From CAVRZY01 sp963725415 (GTDB lineage Bacteria > Acidobacteriota > Terriglobia > Bryobacterales > Bryobacteraceae): 64,000 nt of DNA. The notes beneath the pieces were generated by a model that did no database searches, was not told the DNA's origin, and was given only the letters and a program-made list of their open reading frames with translations. The translations under genes and the position numbers were made by a program. The DNA is taken from NCBI GenBank assembly GCA_963725415.1, contig CAVRZY010000186.1, forward strand, positions 3,600 to 67,599, written 5' to 3'. The first letter of the stretch is position 1. Each line of letters opens with the position of its first letter. Below, one piece after another: positions 15,687 to 24,199 of the stretch.

Positions 15687-16747
15687 CTGAAAAACAGGGC
15701 GACGGCAAGCGGCCGCGCCCCCGCTCCTTCGACGAGGCATGGGCAGAGGCCGCGCTGCTGGTGGCTTCGAAGGGCTTGCGCGGCCTCACTGTGAAGTGCC
15801 CGGTGTGTCGCCGAAAGGGAACCGCGTTTCCCAGGTGGGTCAGGGGCCTCGGTGAGAAGCCGCTGTATATCTGCCACGTTGATCGTAGGGGCTGCCTTGG
15901 TGCCTGCCTGCTGAGCAGGGAGGACGCTTCACGGGTGAAGAAACACCTTTCCATTTTCGGCGAAGACGTGGTGAAGTTGATCCGGTTAGGACGCCCCTTC
16001 GCGCTGTTCAGCGGTGGCAAGGATAGCTTGTGCTTAGTTGCTCGGATGCGCAAACTTGCGAAAGGCGCGAGACGCGACCTGACCGTCATTCACGCGGAGA
16101 CCACCGCGGGATTTCCCGAGCTGGAAACTTATGTTCGAACAGTCTGTGCCGAGTGGGGCGTTTCCTTGGCGGTTGTGCACCCACATCGCGACTTTTTTGA
16201 AACAGCGAAGAGGTGGGGAATCCCCAGTCCCCGCTCACGGTGGTGCTGTGAAACGCTGAAGGTGGCACCGATGAGGCGGTATCTGCAGACAATCGAGGAA
16301 CCCAAAGTGATCTTCGACGGGATTCGCGCAGCGGAGTCGACAGATCGGGCGAAATACACGCCAGTGTGGTATCACCCTACCTTCAGATGCATCAGCGTAA
16401 GCCCAATTTTTTATTGGTCAGATGAGCAAGTCAATCACTACATCCGCCGAGAGAACTTGCCTGAAAGCCCCGCTGTCAGGCTAAAGATCTCCGCGGAATG
16501 TTGGTGCGGGGCATATCAGTCCAGAGATGATTTCGAGGCACTGCTGAGCGTGCACCCTGAGATATTCGACAAGCTGTTGGACGTCGAGAACGCCCAGAAC
16601 GGAAAGTACACCTTCCTCTTTGAGAAAGGGCAGCAGGTGCCGCTCGTGCAGCTTAGGATTGCACCAAGCTCCGACCTCAGAGGCCCGTCGGCCGCATGTC
16701 GAGAAGAAGCCTCTGGAACGGATGCGAAGCCTCATGCCGTCGATTAG
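15683..16747 (+). CDS. PAPS reductase/ATP pyrophosphatase family protein (IbrA/DndC-like)
   Basis: 354 residues. The PP-loop SGGKDS (110-115) is the ATP-pyrophosphatase signature; HAETTAGFPE (137-146), RWCCETLK (187-194) and GIRAAES (213-219) are hallmarks of the phosphoadenosine-phosphosulfate reductase family, and CWCGAY (C273, C275) follows. The Cys pairs C188/C189 and C273/C275 could hold an iron-sulfur cluster as in DndC/TtcA-type enzymes (inference). An N-terminal Cys-rich segment (C39-x2-C42 ... C64 ... C71, C75) looks like a zinc ribbon. This is unlikely to be assimilatory sulfate reductase because no cys genes are near and because of the added domain; family members with this partner set act on nucleic acids or as regulators (IbrA). 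ATG 15683 overlaps the previous stop. Confidence 0.88.
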   Translation: MTEKQGDGKRPRPRSFDEAWAEAALLVASKGLRGLTVKCPVCRRKGTAFPRWVRGLGEKPLYICHVDRRGCLGACLLSREDASRVKKHLSIFGEDVVKLIRLGRPFALFSGGKDSLCLVARMRKLAKGARRDLTVIHAETTAGFPELETYVRTVCAEWGVSLAVVHPHRDFFETAKRWGIPSPRSRWCCETLKVAPMRRYLQTIEEPKVIFDGIRAAESTDRAKYTPVWYHPTFRCISVSPIFYWSDEQVNHYIRRENLPESPAVRLKISAECWCGAYQSRDDFEALLSVHPEIFDKLLDVENAQNGKYTFLFEKGQQVPLVQLRIAPSSDLRGPSAACREEASGTDAKPHAVD

Positions 16748-16962
16748 CGGAAATGTTCCTCAGGCAGAGCGAGTGTGGTTCCGGTTTAACTCGGTAGTCA
16801 CCTACAGCTTTTCACGGGCTGCCGGCGATTGTGCCTGGATTACGACCCACTGGGAAGCTAGCCGCAGCCCCACCGCGGGTAAGGGCCACGGCTTGCCATG
16901 TGGCGCTCGCAGAATACGGGCGTGAACCTCTGGAACCGTGTACTTAACCAGACTGACAGGCT

Positions 16963-18315
16963 TCAGTTCGCCGGCCGTTCCCGAGCTGGGAACTCCTGCG
17001 AGTCGGTGCGGGCGCGCGTGAGGATCTGCTCTATCTTGCCCACGATATCGCGGTGCTGGGCCGCGATGTTGTTCTTTTCGCCCAGGTCCGTCTTCAAGTC
17101 GTAGAGTTCCAGCGGAGCCTTTGTGCCGAAACGCACGCCCTTCCAGTCCCCCATGCGCACGGCCTGGTGGAAGCCGCTCTCGTGGAACTCCCAGTACAGG
17201 TACTCGTGGCTTTTCTGCGGCTTGCCCAGCAGCGCCGGCAGCATCGAGATGCCGTCGGTGCCGGGCGGCGGCGGGACGCCGGCCAACTCCGCGGCGGTGG
17301 GCAGGAAATCCCAGAAAGCCCACACTTGGTCGCTCACCTGGCCCGGCTTGATCTGGCCCGGCCAGCGCGCCAGCATCGGCACCCGAATGCCGCCCTCGTA
17401 CAAATCCCGCTTGATGCCTCGTAGCGGGCCGCTGCTCCGGAAGAACTCCGCACTGTGCCCGCCCTCCCGGTGCGGGCCGTTGTCGCTGGTGAAGATCACC
17501 AGCGTGTTCTCCTCCTGGCCGGATTTCTTCAGTTGAGCCAGAAGCTTACCCACATCCGCGTCCATGCGCGTGATCATGGCCGCGAAGTTCTTCTCCGGCT
17601 GCGGCCAGTCCTTGGTGGAATAGGGCGCGTCGCTGGGCACCTCCATGCCGTTGCCCGTGTCGCGGCCCATCTCGTTGTTGGCGTGCGGAATGGTGTAGCA
17701 GACGTGCAGGAAGAACGGCGCCGCCTTCTGCCGCTCCAGGAACTTCAAGGCCCGCTCGGTGAACAGGTCGTGCGCGTATTCCTGCTTCTTGGCCCCGAAA
17801 TTCCCGCGCAGCAAATAGGCGCTGTTGTTCTCCAGCAGATGCTCGGGGTAGTAGTTATGCGCGTGGGTCTGGCTGAAGAAGCCGAACCACTCGTCAAAGC
17901 CTTTAGCCAGGGGATAGCCGGTCGATCCCAGGCCGCCCAGCGACCACTTGCCGAACAGGGCGGTGGCATAGCCGGCCCGCTTGAGCAGCTCGGTGACGGT
18001 CACGTGCTGAGGCCGCACGGGAAGATCCGGGTACTGGTTTCCGCGCACCCAGGCGTGGCCGGTGTGCAGGCCCGTCATCAGGCAGCAGCGCGAGGGCGCG
18101 CAGACGGTACTGCCCGCATAGGCTTGCCTGAAACGGATACCTTCAGCCGCCAGGCGGTCGAGGTTCGGCGTCGCGATACGCTGCTGGCCGTAGCAGCCCA
18201 GGTCCCCGTAGCCGAGGTCGTCGGCCAGGATAAGCACGAGGTTGGGCTTCGTCTGCCGGGGCTGGGCGTTTAAGAGCGCGCCCGCCGCCGCTCCAAGGAA
18301 TTCTCTGCGGTTCAT
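16963..18315 (-). CDS. Type I sulfatase, Tat-exported
   Basis: Formylglycine-dependent sulfatase of about 450 residues that removes sulfate esters, probably from glycans in the periplasm. A Tat signal (MNRREFLGAAAGAL) precedes the metal site ADDLGYGDLGCYG (D32, D33) and the sulfatase signature CAPSR (C72 is the residue converted to formylglycine) followed by TGLHTGH; GKWSLGG and SDNGPHREGGH complete the active site. ATG 18313-18315 is chosen because it starts the Tat signal; the frame extends further upstream but without export logic. The gap 16748-16962 between it and the cassette holds no recognisable gene or repeat. Confidence 0.93.
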   Translation of the reverse strand: MNRREFLGAAAGALLNAQPRQTKPNLVLILADDLGYGDLGCYGQQRIATPNLDRLAAEGIRFRQAYAGSTVCAPSRCCLMTGLHTGHAWVRGNQYPDLPVRPQHVTVTELLKRAGYATALFGKWSLGGLGSTGYPLAKGFDEWFGFFSQTHAHNYYPEHLLENNSAYLLRGNFGAKKQEYAHDLFTERALKFLERQKAAPFFLHVCYTIPHANNEMGRDTGNGMEVPSDAPYSTKDWPQPEKNFAAMITRMDADVGKLLAQLKKSGQEENTLVIFTSDNGPHREGGHSAEFFRSSGPLRGIKRDLYEGGIRVPMLARWPGQIKPGQVSDQVWAFWDFLPTAAELAGVPPPPGTDGISMLPALLGKPQKSHEYLYWEFHESGFHQAVRMGDWKGVRFGTKAPLELYDLKTDLGEKNNIAAQHRDIVGKIEQILTRARTDSQEFPARERPAN

Positions 18316-18450
18316 GTTTTGAATCCTCAGTATATGAGATACGGCGGCGGTTGTGACGTGGCTGAAATCAGGGAAAGCCGGGAGCAGCGCCGTTCCGCAG
18401 CGCTGACAGGGGTCCGGATGCCCTTCTGGGGGCGCCGCTCCCGGTGGCAA

Positions 18451-18834
18451 CTACACGTTTGACTTGGGCTTGGCGGGCTTGTCTTTATCGGCCAACACGA
18501 AGTTGACGTGGACCGTGCCGATCACTTCGTACTCGAAGGGTTGGTAGCGCCACTGCCGAACCGCTTCGACCGAGGCTTCCCTCAGAAGCTCCGGCCCGCT
18601 CAGCACCTCCACGTTCGTCACCTCGCCCTTTGTGTTGACGGTGATATCGAGTTTCACCAAACCCTGGATCCCCTTGGCCTTGGCCTCGGGCGGATAAACC
18701 GGTCTGACCTGGCTGACGAGTCTGGCGGACAGTTCCGCCCCGCTCGTCTTGCGCGGCTGGGCCAGCAATGTCCCTGTGGTCGCGAGAAGAGCACACAAAG
18801 CCGTCAGGTAATGAGTCCATCGAACTTTGAACAT
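18451..18834 (-). CDS. TonB C-terminal domain protein (energy transducer-like), secreted
   Basis: 127 residues with a signal peptide (about 1-25, ending LLAQ) and a single TonB_C domain: RPVYPPEAKAKGIQGLVKLDITVNTKGEV and ASVEAVRQWRYQPFE are the typical motifs. It lacks the N-terminal anchor and Pro-rich spacer of true TonB, so it is probably a periplasmic protein and cannot by itself transduce energy from ExbBD. Acidobacteria carry many such short versions. It lies 135 bp upstream of the sulfatase on the same strand and may be cotranscribed. Confidence 0.85.
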   Translation of the reverse strand: MFKVRWTHYLTALCALLATTGTLLAQPRKTSGAELSARLVSQVRPVYPPEAKAKGIQGLVKLDITVNTKGEVTNVEVLSGPELLREASVEAVRQWRYQPFEYEVIGTVHVNFVLADKDKPAKPKSNV

Positions 18835-18918
18835 CGAAATCCCCTTTCACCTTCGATAGACCCCAGCCCCCGCCATAAAGTTCCCGGGCGGGGGCAACGA
18901 TAATCCAACTGAAGGTAC

Positions 18919-18924
18919 TATAAT
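18919..18924 (+). promoter_or_regulatory. -10 box TATAAT upstream of the 18945 gene
   Basis: A perfect TATAAT lies 21 bp before ATG 18945, with GGAG at about 18934 as ribosome-binding site. No convincing -35 is seen at the standard spacing. Confidence 0.5.
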
Positions 18925-18944
18925 CACCTCAACGGAGATTGAGC

Positions 18945-20427
18945 ATGAGAAAAGCGATCACAACTCTGCTTCTGGTAGCCGGCTCCTGCCTCGTGATATG
19001 GGGTCCCCATCAGGCTTGCAGCGGGCAAGGATCGAAGGACTGGGTCGCGCGTAAGGATGCGGGCTTCTCGGTGGAAGTCCCGCGCGGATGGACCGTGCGC
19101 GTCGAGCCCAAGTGGGGGCGCCTGGAAATCCAGGGCACCGCTCGCGAGCAGTTGATCGTCTGGCCGGTCTTCGTTCCGGGCCCGCTGAATACGGCCGCTG
19201 CGCCATCGGTGCTGGCCAAGCTGGCGGCAGGTTTGTGGCCCGATGCCCGCTGGGAGGCGGCGCAACCAGTGAGCACGGTCGCCATCCGGGCCCGCGGGCG
19301 CGCCGGAGACCGCCTGGCCCTCTGTGCTCTCACCTGGGTCGCCAGCCCTAAAGGCAGCGCCGGTTATCTCTACGCCGTGGCCGCTCCCGAAGCCGGTTAC
19401 CGGCTACTCGAGGACACCCTCGCGAGAGTTCTTCAGAGCGTACGGGTCACGGGGGATCCATCGGGCGCTCAGCAGCCGTCGCTCAATTACGTGAGATGGC
19501 AGGATCCGCGGGAGAACGCCTTCAGCGTGGAGGTACCCACGGGATGGAAGATGAGCGGCGGTTTGTTCCGCTTCGCTTCCGTGGACACGCGCTTGGCCTG
19601 GGAATTACTTTCGCCCGACGGCCAGATACGGATCACCGGCGGCGACGCCGAGCTGCCTACCTTCAGCCTGCCCAGCCAGACGCTGGCCGTGGCCGGGTTC
19701 CACGAGGGGCTCCTGGTACTCCCCCGGTTACGGCCTCAAAATGCTGGTGCAGCGCTACCTGCCAGGCGTGGCGTTCGCCCGCTGGTATGTCACGCAGAAG
19801 GCCGCGCGGAACTGCGCGGAACTGACCTTCACGGAAACTCGCGAGCGGCCGGACGCCGTGCAGGCCATCAACGCCGTCCACAGGCAGTCCGGAAGCTACG
19901 TCTCGACCATCCTGACCGCGGGCGAAGTGGCGTTCACCTGCCGACAGGGCGACCAACCGGCCAAGGGTTACTATTTCGCGGGCACGCAGTTGACGCAGAG
20001 CCCCGGATCCGGCATTTGGAACGTCGAGTATCTGTGCGGTTTTGTGGCCCCCAGCGACAAAGCCGCGCTGGCGCAATCCGTGCTCAACCACGTCGTCCAA
20101 TCGGGTCAGACCAACCCGCAGTGGGCCGCCACGCAGCAGAACATCGCCGCCAACACCTCGCGGATCGTCAGCCGCACCCAGGAGGAGGTCTCGAGAATCA
20201 TCAGCGACACGTATTGGAACCGGCAGGGGGTCATGGATGAGCTGAGCCGGCGCCGCTCCAACGCCACCCTGGGAGTCGAGGACGTGATCGATCTGGCAAC
20301 CGGGCGTGAGATCAAGGTGGAGAGCGGCTCGAATCACTATTGGATCGACCACCGCGGCACCATTGTAGGCACCGAGACCGACACCCGCCCCAACCTGGAT
20401 TTTCGCCAGTTGATTCGCCTGCCGTAG
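18945..20427 (+). pseudogene. Secreted protein with two repeated domains, one +1 frameshift
   Basis: Signal peptide (MRKAITTLLLVAGSCLVIWG), then two similar domains: DAGFSVEVPRGWTVRVEPKW (near residue 35) and NAFSVEVPTGWKMSGGLFRF (near residue 190), each opening a beta-rich module of unknown function. Near 19707 the sequence reads GAGGGGCTCC; removing one G restores EGSWYSPGYGLKMLVQRYLPG and joins the first part to the second (19741-20427), giving about 494 residues. The C-terminal part contains helices with NTSRIVSRTQEEVSRIISD and ends with NHYWIDHRGTIVGTET. ATG 18945 has a GGAG and a TATAAT upstream. Either a recent pseudogene or a base-calling error in a G-run. Confidence 0.65.
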
Positions 20428-20520
20428 GCAATGCCTCAGAAGCTGTGACAAAATCCCAGGGCCGGTCGCGGACCTGCCCGGACTTCACGCCACTTAGTCA
20501 AAGCCTGGCGGACTCGAGGG

Positions 20521-20863
20521 CCTACTTGGCAATCCGCAGGGGCACCTTCACCAGCAAGGGATCACCGGGTTTCACCTGGAGGCGATACATGGTCTGAGGC
20601 AGAGGTTCCTCGTAAGTCAGCAGACGCGTTTCCGCGAGTGCCGCTTGCTTCTCGGCCCTGGTATAGGGCTTTCCTAGCTGGCGGCGCGCTTCCAATCGTT
20701 CGACTTTGGCGCCCCAGCTCCTCTCCCAGGCCTGCACCTGCGCGGGGCTGAGTTGGATGGGGTTGCGCTCGATTTTCAGGTCCGGGAGGCGATTTGGAGT
20801 CACCAACAGGATTAACACTTCCGCCACCTGGTCGGGCCGGGACATTGGAATAGTGAGGTAGCG
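20521..20863. repeat. Direct repeat, left copy (3' end of a DUF4384 gene)
   Basis: About 343 bp collinear without gaps with 21681-22023 (offset exactly 1,160). By eye about 14 mismatches in the first 326 bp, about 96% identity; similarity ends near 20863. The two copies bracket the MNT/HEPN pair. Confidence 0.92.
20522..20845 (-). pseudogene. 5'-truncated copy of the DUF4384 gene
   Basis: Encodes the last 107 residues (from an internal Met, MSRPDQVAEVLILLV, to VPLRIAK) of the protein at 21682-22539, differing at about six residues (for example R/P after VTPN, RS/KK after AWE). The signal peptide and the main DUF4384 core are missing, so it cannot be a functional copy. Confidence 0.85.
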
Positions 20864-20919
20864 GTGCTGAGGGGCGCACCACGACTCCCTTGCCTGCTAA
20901 CATTGACACCAGAGGGCCT

Positions 20920-21210
20920 ATGACACTCGACGAGCTTCGAGCCGCCAAGCGCGACACAATCCTTGCGATCGCTGCCAAGCACGGCGTGACGAGCATTCGT
21001 GTGTTTGGCTCCTTCGCTCGTGGTGAGGCACGCGAAGACAGCGATTTGGACCTGTTGATCGAGGCAGGCCCAAAACGAACTCCGTTCTTCCCCGGGGGGT
21101 TCCTCGCTGATCTTGAAGATGAACTGGGACGAAGGGTTGACATCGTTGAGGAGAGCGGCCTCCACCGCGTGATTCGAGATCGTGTGGTCAGGGAGGCGGT
21201 GCCTCTGTGA
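20920..21210 (+). CDS. mntA: MNT-type nucleotidyltransferase antitoxin (type VII TA)
   Basis: 96-residue minimal nucleotidyltransferase. G30-S31 followed by D42-x-D44 (GSFARGEAREDSDLDLLIE) is the catalytic motif of the family, which neutralises its HEPN partner by transferring AMP groups to it. The following VDIVEESGLHRVIRDRVV is the usual C-terminal helix region. ATG 20920 is preferred over TTG 20890. Its stop overlaps the GTG start of the HEPN gene by four bases (GTGA), the usual coupled arrangement of MntA/HepT pairs. Confidence 0.9.
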   Translation: MTLDELRAAKRDTILAIAAKHGVTSIRVFGSFARGEAREDSDLDLLIEAGPKRTPFFPGGFLADLEDELGRRVDIVEESGLHRVIRDRVVREAVPL

Positions 21211-21551
21211 GGGAAGACCGGCTCTACATCGAACACGTGCTGGAATGCATCGAGCGCATCGAGGAGTATTGCCGGGAAGGCGAGGCTGTTTTTCTCGGGA
21301 GCGGATTGATTCAGGATGCCGTCTTGCGCAACCTCCAGGTTCTTGCGGAATCGACGCAGCGGCTGAGCCGAAGCCTAAAGGCCGCACATCCTGAAGTTGA
21401 GTGGCGGGAGATCGCAGGTTTCCGTAACGTGTTGGTACACGAGTATTTGGGAATCAATCTGAAGCGGATCTGGGAGATCGTCTCTCTCGACTTACCGCGC
21501 CTGAAGGCGCAGATGGAATCGATCTGTCAACGGCTCCCGGATTCAGAGTGA
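21207..21551 (+). CDS. hepT: HEPN-domain RNase toxin (DUF86/HepT family, type VII TA)
   Basis: 114-residue all-helical protein. R73-x4-H78-x-Y80 (RNVLVHEY) is the HepT RNase motif, including the Tyr that the partner modifies in characterised systems. The segment QDAVLRNLQVLAESTQRLS is also typical of DUF86. GTG 21207 overlaps the mntA stop. After it, 21552-21680 holds no gene, and then the right direct repeat begins. Confidence 0.9.
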   Translation: MREDRLYIEHVLECIERIEEYCREGEAVFLGSGLIQDAVLRNLQVLAESTQRLSRSLKAAHPEVEWREIAGFRNVLVHEYLGINLKRIWEIVSLDLPRLKAQMESICQRLPDSE

Positions 21552-21680
21552 CGGGGAGGGACTGCCTCGCACGCGTGCAGCCATAACTGAAGAGGCGGCA
21601 GGGCGCAACGGTCAGCTTGCGGCCCCGCAGTTGCTTGGCACGCAGTAGGTCGCGGTCACCAAGTACGAATCTTGATGCAA

Positions 21681-22023
21681 CCTACTTGGCAATCCGCAGG
21701 GGCACCTTCACCAGCAAGGGATCACCGGGTTTCACCTGGAGGCGATACATGGTCTGAGGCAGAGGTTCCTCGTAAGTCAGCAGACGCGTTTCGGTCTGCG
21801 CGGCTTGCTTCTCGGCCCTGGTATAGGGCTTTCCTAGCTGGCGCCGCGCTTCCAATCGTTCGACTTTGGTGCCCCACTTCTTCTCCCAGGCCTGCACCTG
21901 CGCGGGGCTGAGTTGGATGGGGTTGCGCTCGATTTTCAGGTCCGGGAGGGGATTTGGAGTCACCAACAGAATCAACACTTCCGCCACCTGGTCGGGCCGG
22001 GACATTCGCATGGTGAGATAGCG
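21681..22023. repeat. Direct repeat, right copy (within the intact DUF4384 gene)
   Basis: Matches 20521-20863 without gaps. This copy is the genuine 3' end of the gene on the minus strand; the left copy is the duplicate. Confidence 0.92.
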
Positions 22024-22539
22024 CGGGTTGTCCTCCGGCCCGGGAATCTCGATCAAGCGGCCCGCGGCGACTTTGTTGTTGCCGCCCCGCACCCGCCGAA
22101 CGGGAAAGAGCAGGTATGGAGCGCCGAAGGCGCCGTCGGCGTACTGCTCGCGGTCAATCACGTAGAGGTAACCGCTGCGAGCTGATTCGACCGCCACGCG
22201 GACTTTCTGCCCCTCGGAGAGTGTGGTGTCGGCCGCGATGCGCACTGGGGTCCATTCCTTAACAGCATCCCCGGCCGGAATGCGCACTTGCTTGTCGTCG
22301 TCGGGTCTGGACTCGCGCAAGCGCCAGATCGTAACGCCTACCATAGCGTCCCCGGCTCCTGGGACTGCTTTGGCGGTGAGGGGCGAGGAGGGCCGCAGCC
22401 GGCGAAACTCGTTGTTCCAAAGTTGGCGCGTTCCTTCCTCAGGTTCAGCTTTCGTGCGGGTTTGCTGGGCCAGCGCGCCGAAGTTCCATGCCCAGAATGC
22501 CACTATCAATGCCGCTGATCTCGTTGCCATAACCTTCAC
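21682..22539 (-). CDS. Secreted DUF4384-domain protein
   Basis: 285 residues with an N-terminal signal peptide (about 1-24, ...FGALAQQ). The central part VGVTIWRLRE...LSEGQKVRVAVESARSGYLYVIDRE...PYLLFPVRR is the DUF4384 pattern, thought to be a periplasmic or surface beta domain. The C-terminal 100 residues are charged and helical. It begins two bases after the end of the kinase gene, whose own C-terminal domain has the same pattern (PGYLYILNE...FNLLFPG), so the pair probably forms an operon and may sense the same ligand (inference). Confidence 0.8.
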   Translation of the reverse strand: MKVMATRSAALIVAFWAWNFGALAQQTRTKAEPEEGTRQLWNNEFRRLRPSSPLTAKAVPGAGDAMVGVTIWRLRESRPDDDKQVRIPAGDAVKEWTPVRIAADTTLSEGQKVRVAVESARSGYLYVIDREQYADGAFGAPYLLFPVRRVRGGNNKVAAGRLIEIPGPEDNPRYLTMRMSRPDQVAEVLILLVTPNPLPDLKIERNPIQLSPAQVQAWEKKWGTKVERLEARRQLGKPYTRAEKQAAQTETRLLTYEEPLPQTMYRLQVKPGDPLLVKVPLRIAK

Positions 22540-22541
22540 TT

Positions 22542-24175
22542 TCAGTGATGTTCCAGCTTGGTGAGCTTTACAAGAATATCCCCTCGGCCCCGAACGTAGG
22601 TTCTCTTGTTTACTTCGTCCTTCTCCACCAAGGGTGGAAGCGCCTGATACTTGTCCAGGAACGTTCGGATGGTTTGGATTCGACTGGGATCGCGAATAGC
22701 GCCCTGATCTTGCGCTTGAGCAAATGCTTTGGCGGCCTCCAGCTCAGGGACACTGCCGCGGGCCCAAACCAGCCACATTTTTTCAGTTCCCTCCTGCTCG
22801 TCGAAAACAATCCAATCCTGCCTGGGGATTTGGATGACCTGGTGGGCGGCGATGGATGCCGATTGGCCCTGGCCGGGAAACAGGAGATTGAAACTCGGCA
22901 GACCTGCGTTGGGCACAGGCCCCTCGTTGAGGATGTACAGGTATCCTGGCTGCGGGCTGCTGATGAGGAGCCGAATCTGGAAGTCCGCCTGAAAGATCAT
23001 CTCCCCGGGCAGCGTGAAAGGCGCCCCTACGGGTTGTCCGTTTCGGGCCTTCTGAACCGCAATCGAGTAACTGAAGCTGCGCTCGGGCTGGGCCGGCGGG
23101 GCTTGCTTGGATCTGAGGATGACGCCGAGCAGGATGGCTGCCACAAAAACAACCGTCAGAGCGATGACACCGGCAACCACCGCGCGCTTCTTCTTTCTTG
23201 TTTCGACGCCGGCGGTTTCGGCAGGCTGGCTGGGATGGAGCGCTGAGCTGCCGGTCAGGGCGCGTACGAACTGTTCGCCGAAATCTCGCGCGTGCGCGTA
23301 TCTGGCATTCGCATCGAACGCCAGCGCCTTCAAGATTGCCTCCTGCGCGGCCAACGGCAGGTCAGGACGCAATTCCACCGGCTTCACCTTGATTCCTTCC
23401 TCTTGCGCCTGGTACAGCTCGACCAGGGTGCCCGCGTGGAAAGGCAGGTCTCCGGTCACCAGTTCGTACGCGATGACGCCCAGGGCGTAGATGTCACTGG
23501 CCGCGGAAGGTCTGCCGAGCAGTTGTTCCGGGGCCATGTAGGGGCCCGAGCCGGCGGTGCCGGTCTGCCCGGTGGTGGCGCCGGCCTGCGACTCCTTCAC
23601 GGTGGCGATGCCGAAATCGATGATCTTGACCAGTTCCTCGCCGTCCCCCAGATCCTGAAGCATGATGTTCTCCGGCTTCAGGTCGCGGTGGTAAACGCCA
23701 CGATCGTGCGCAGCGTTGAGCGCCTGGGCGATGCGCCGGACGATCTGGGCGGTGCGCTCCAGCGGCAACGGCCCATTGCGAAGCACCGAGCGCAGCGTCG
23801 CGCCAGCCACGAATTGCATCACCAGGAACGGTCTGCCGTCCGGCATTTCGCCCGAATCCAGTACTCCCACGATGCCGGGGTGATCCAGGCGCGCCAGGGC
23901 CTCGCGCTCTTCGCGGAATTTCTTGCTGAACCATTCGCTTTGCCCCGGGGAACGTTCCCGGAGGACCTTGACCACAACCGGCCTGGAGTGCAGCAGCTCA
24001 TCCCGCGCCAGATAGACTATGCCGAACCCGCCCCGCCCGAGTTCTTTCTCGATCCGGTATCGGTCCTTGACCTTGGCGTGGGCCGGGCCGGCTTCCGTGA
24101 TGGCGGTAGCGTCCGCGCTGGCGGGCGGCGCCGGGCGCCGGCAGTCTTCTCCTCGGGCTGCCCTTCATCGGCCAT
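22542..24175 (-). pseudogene. Ser/Thr protein kinase with periplasmic DUF4384 domain, one frameshift near the start
   Basis: Receptor-type kinase. The Gly-rich loop and VAIK lysine (YRIEKELGRGGFGIVYLA, VVVKVL), HRDLKPEN, DFGIA and APE (MAPEQLLG) motifs are all present, so the catalytic domain is complete, but reading back it meets a stop before any start codon. ATG 24173-24175 opens a neighbouring frame (MADEGQPEEKTAGA) and one missing base in the GC-rich stretch about 24126-24140 would join them. After the kinase domain come a basic juxtamembrane segment, one transmembrane helix (AVVAGVIALTVVFVAAILLGVIL) and a DUF4384-type outer domain (PGYLYILNE). Without the shift, a start at 23975 would lack the ATP-binding loop. 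Probably functional in the organism if the shift is an error. Confidence 0.82.
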
Positions 24176-24199
24176 GGCAGAACGCCTGCTATTGTAACG

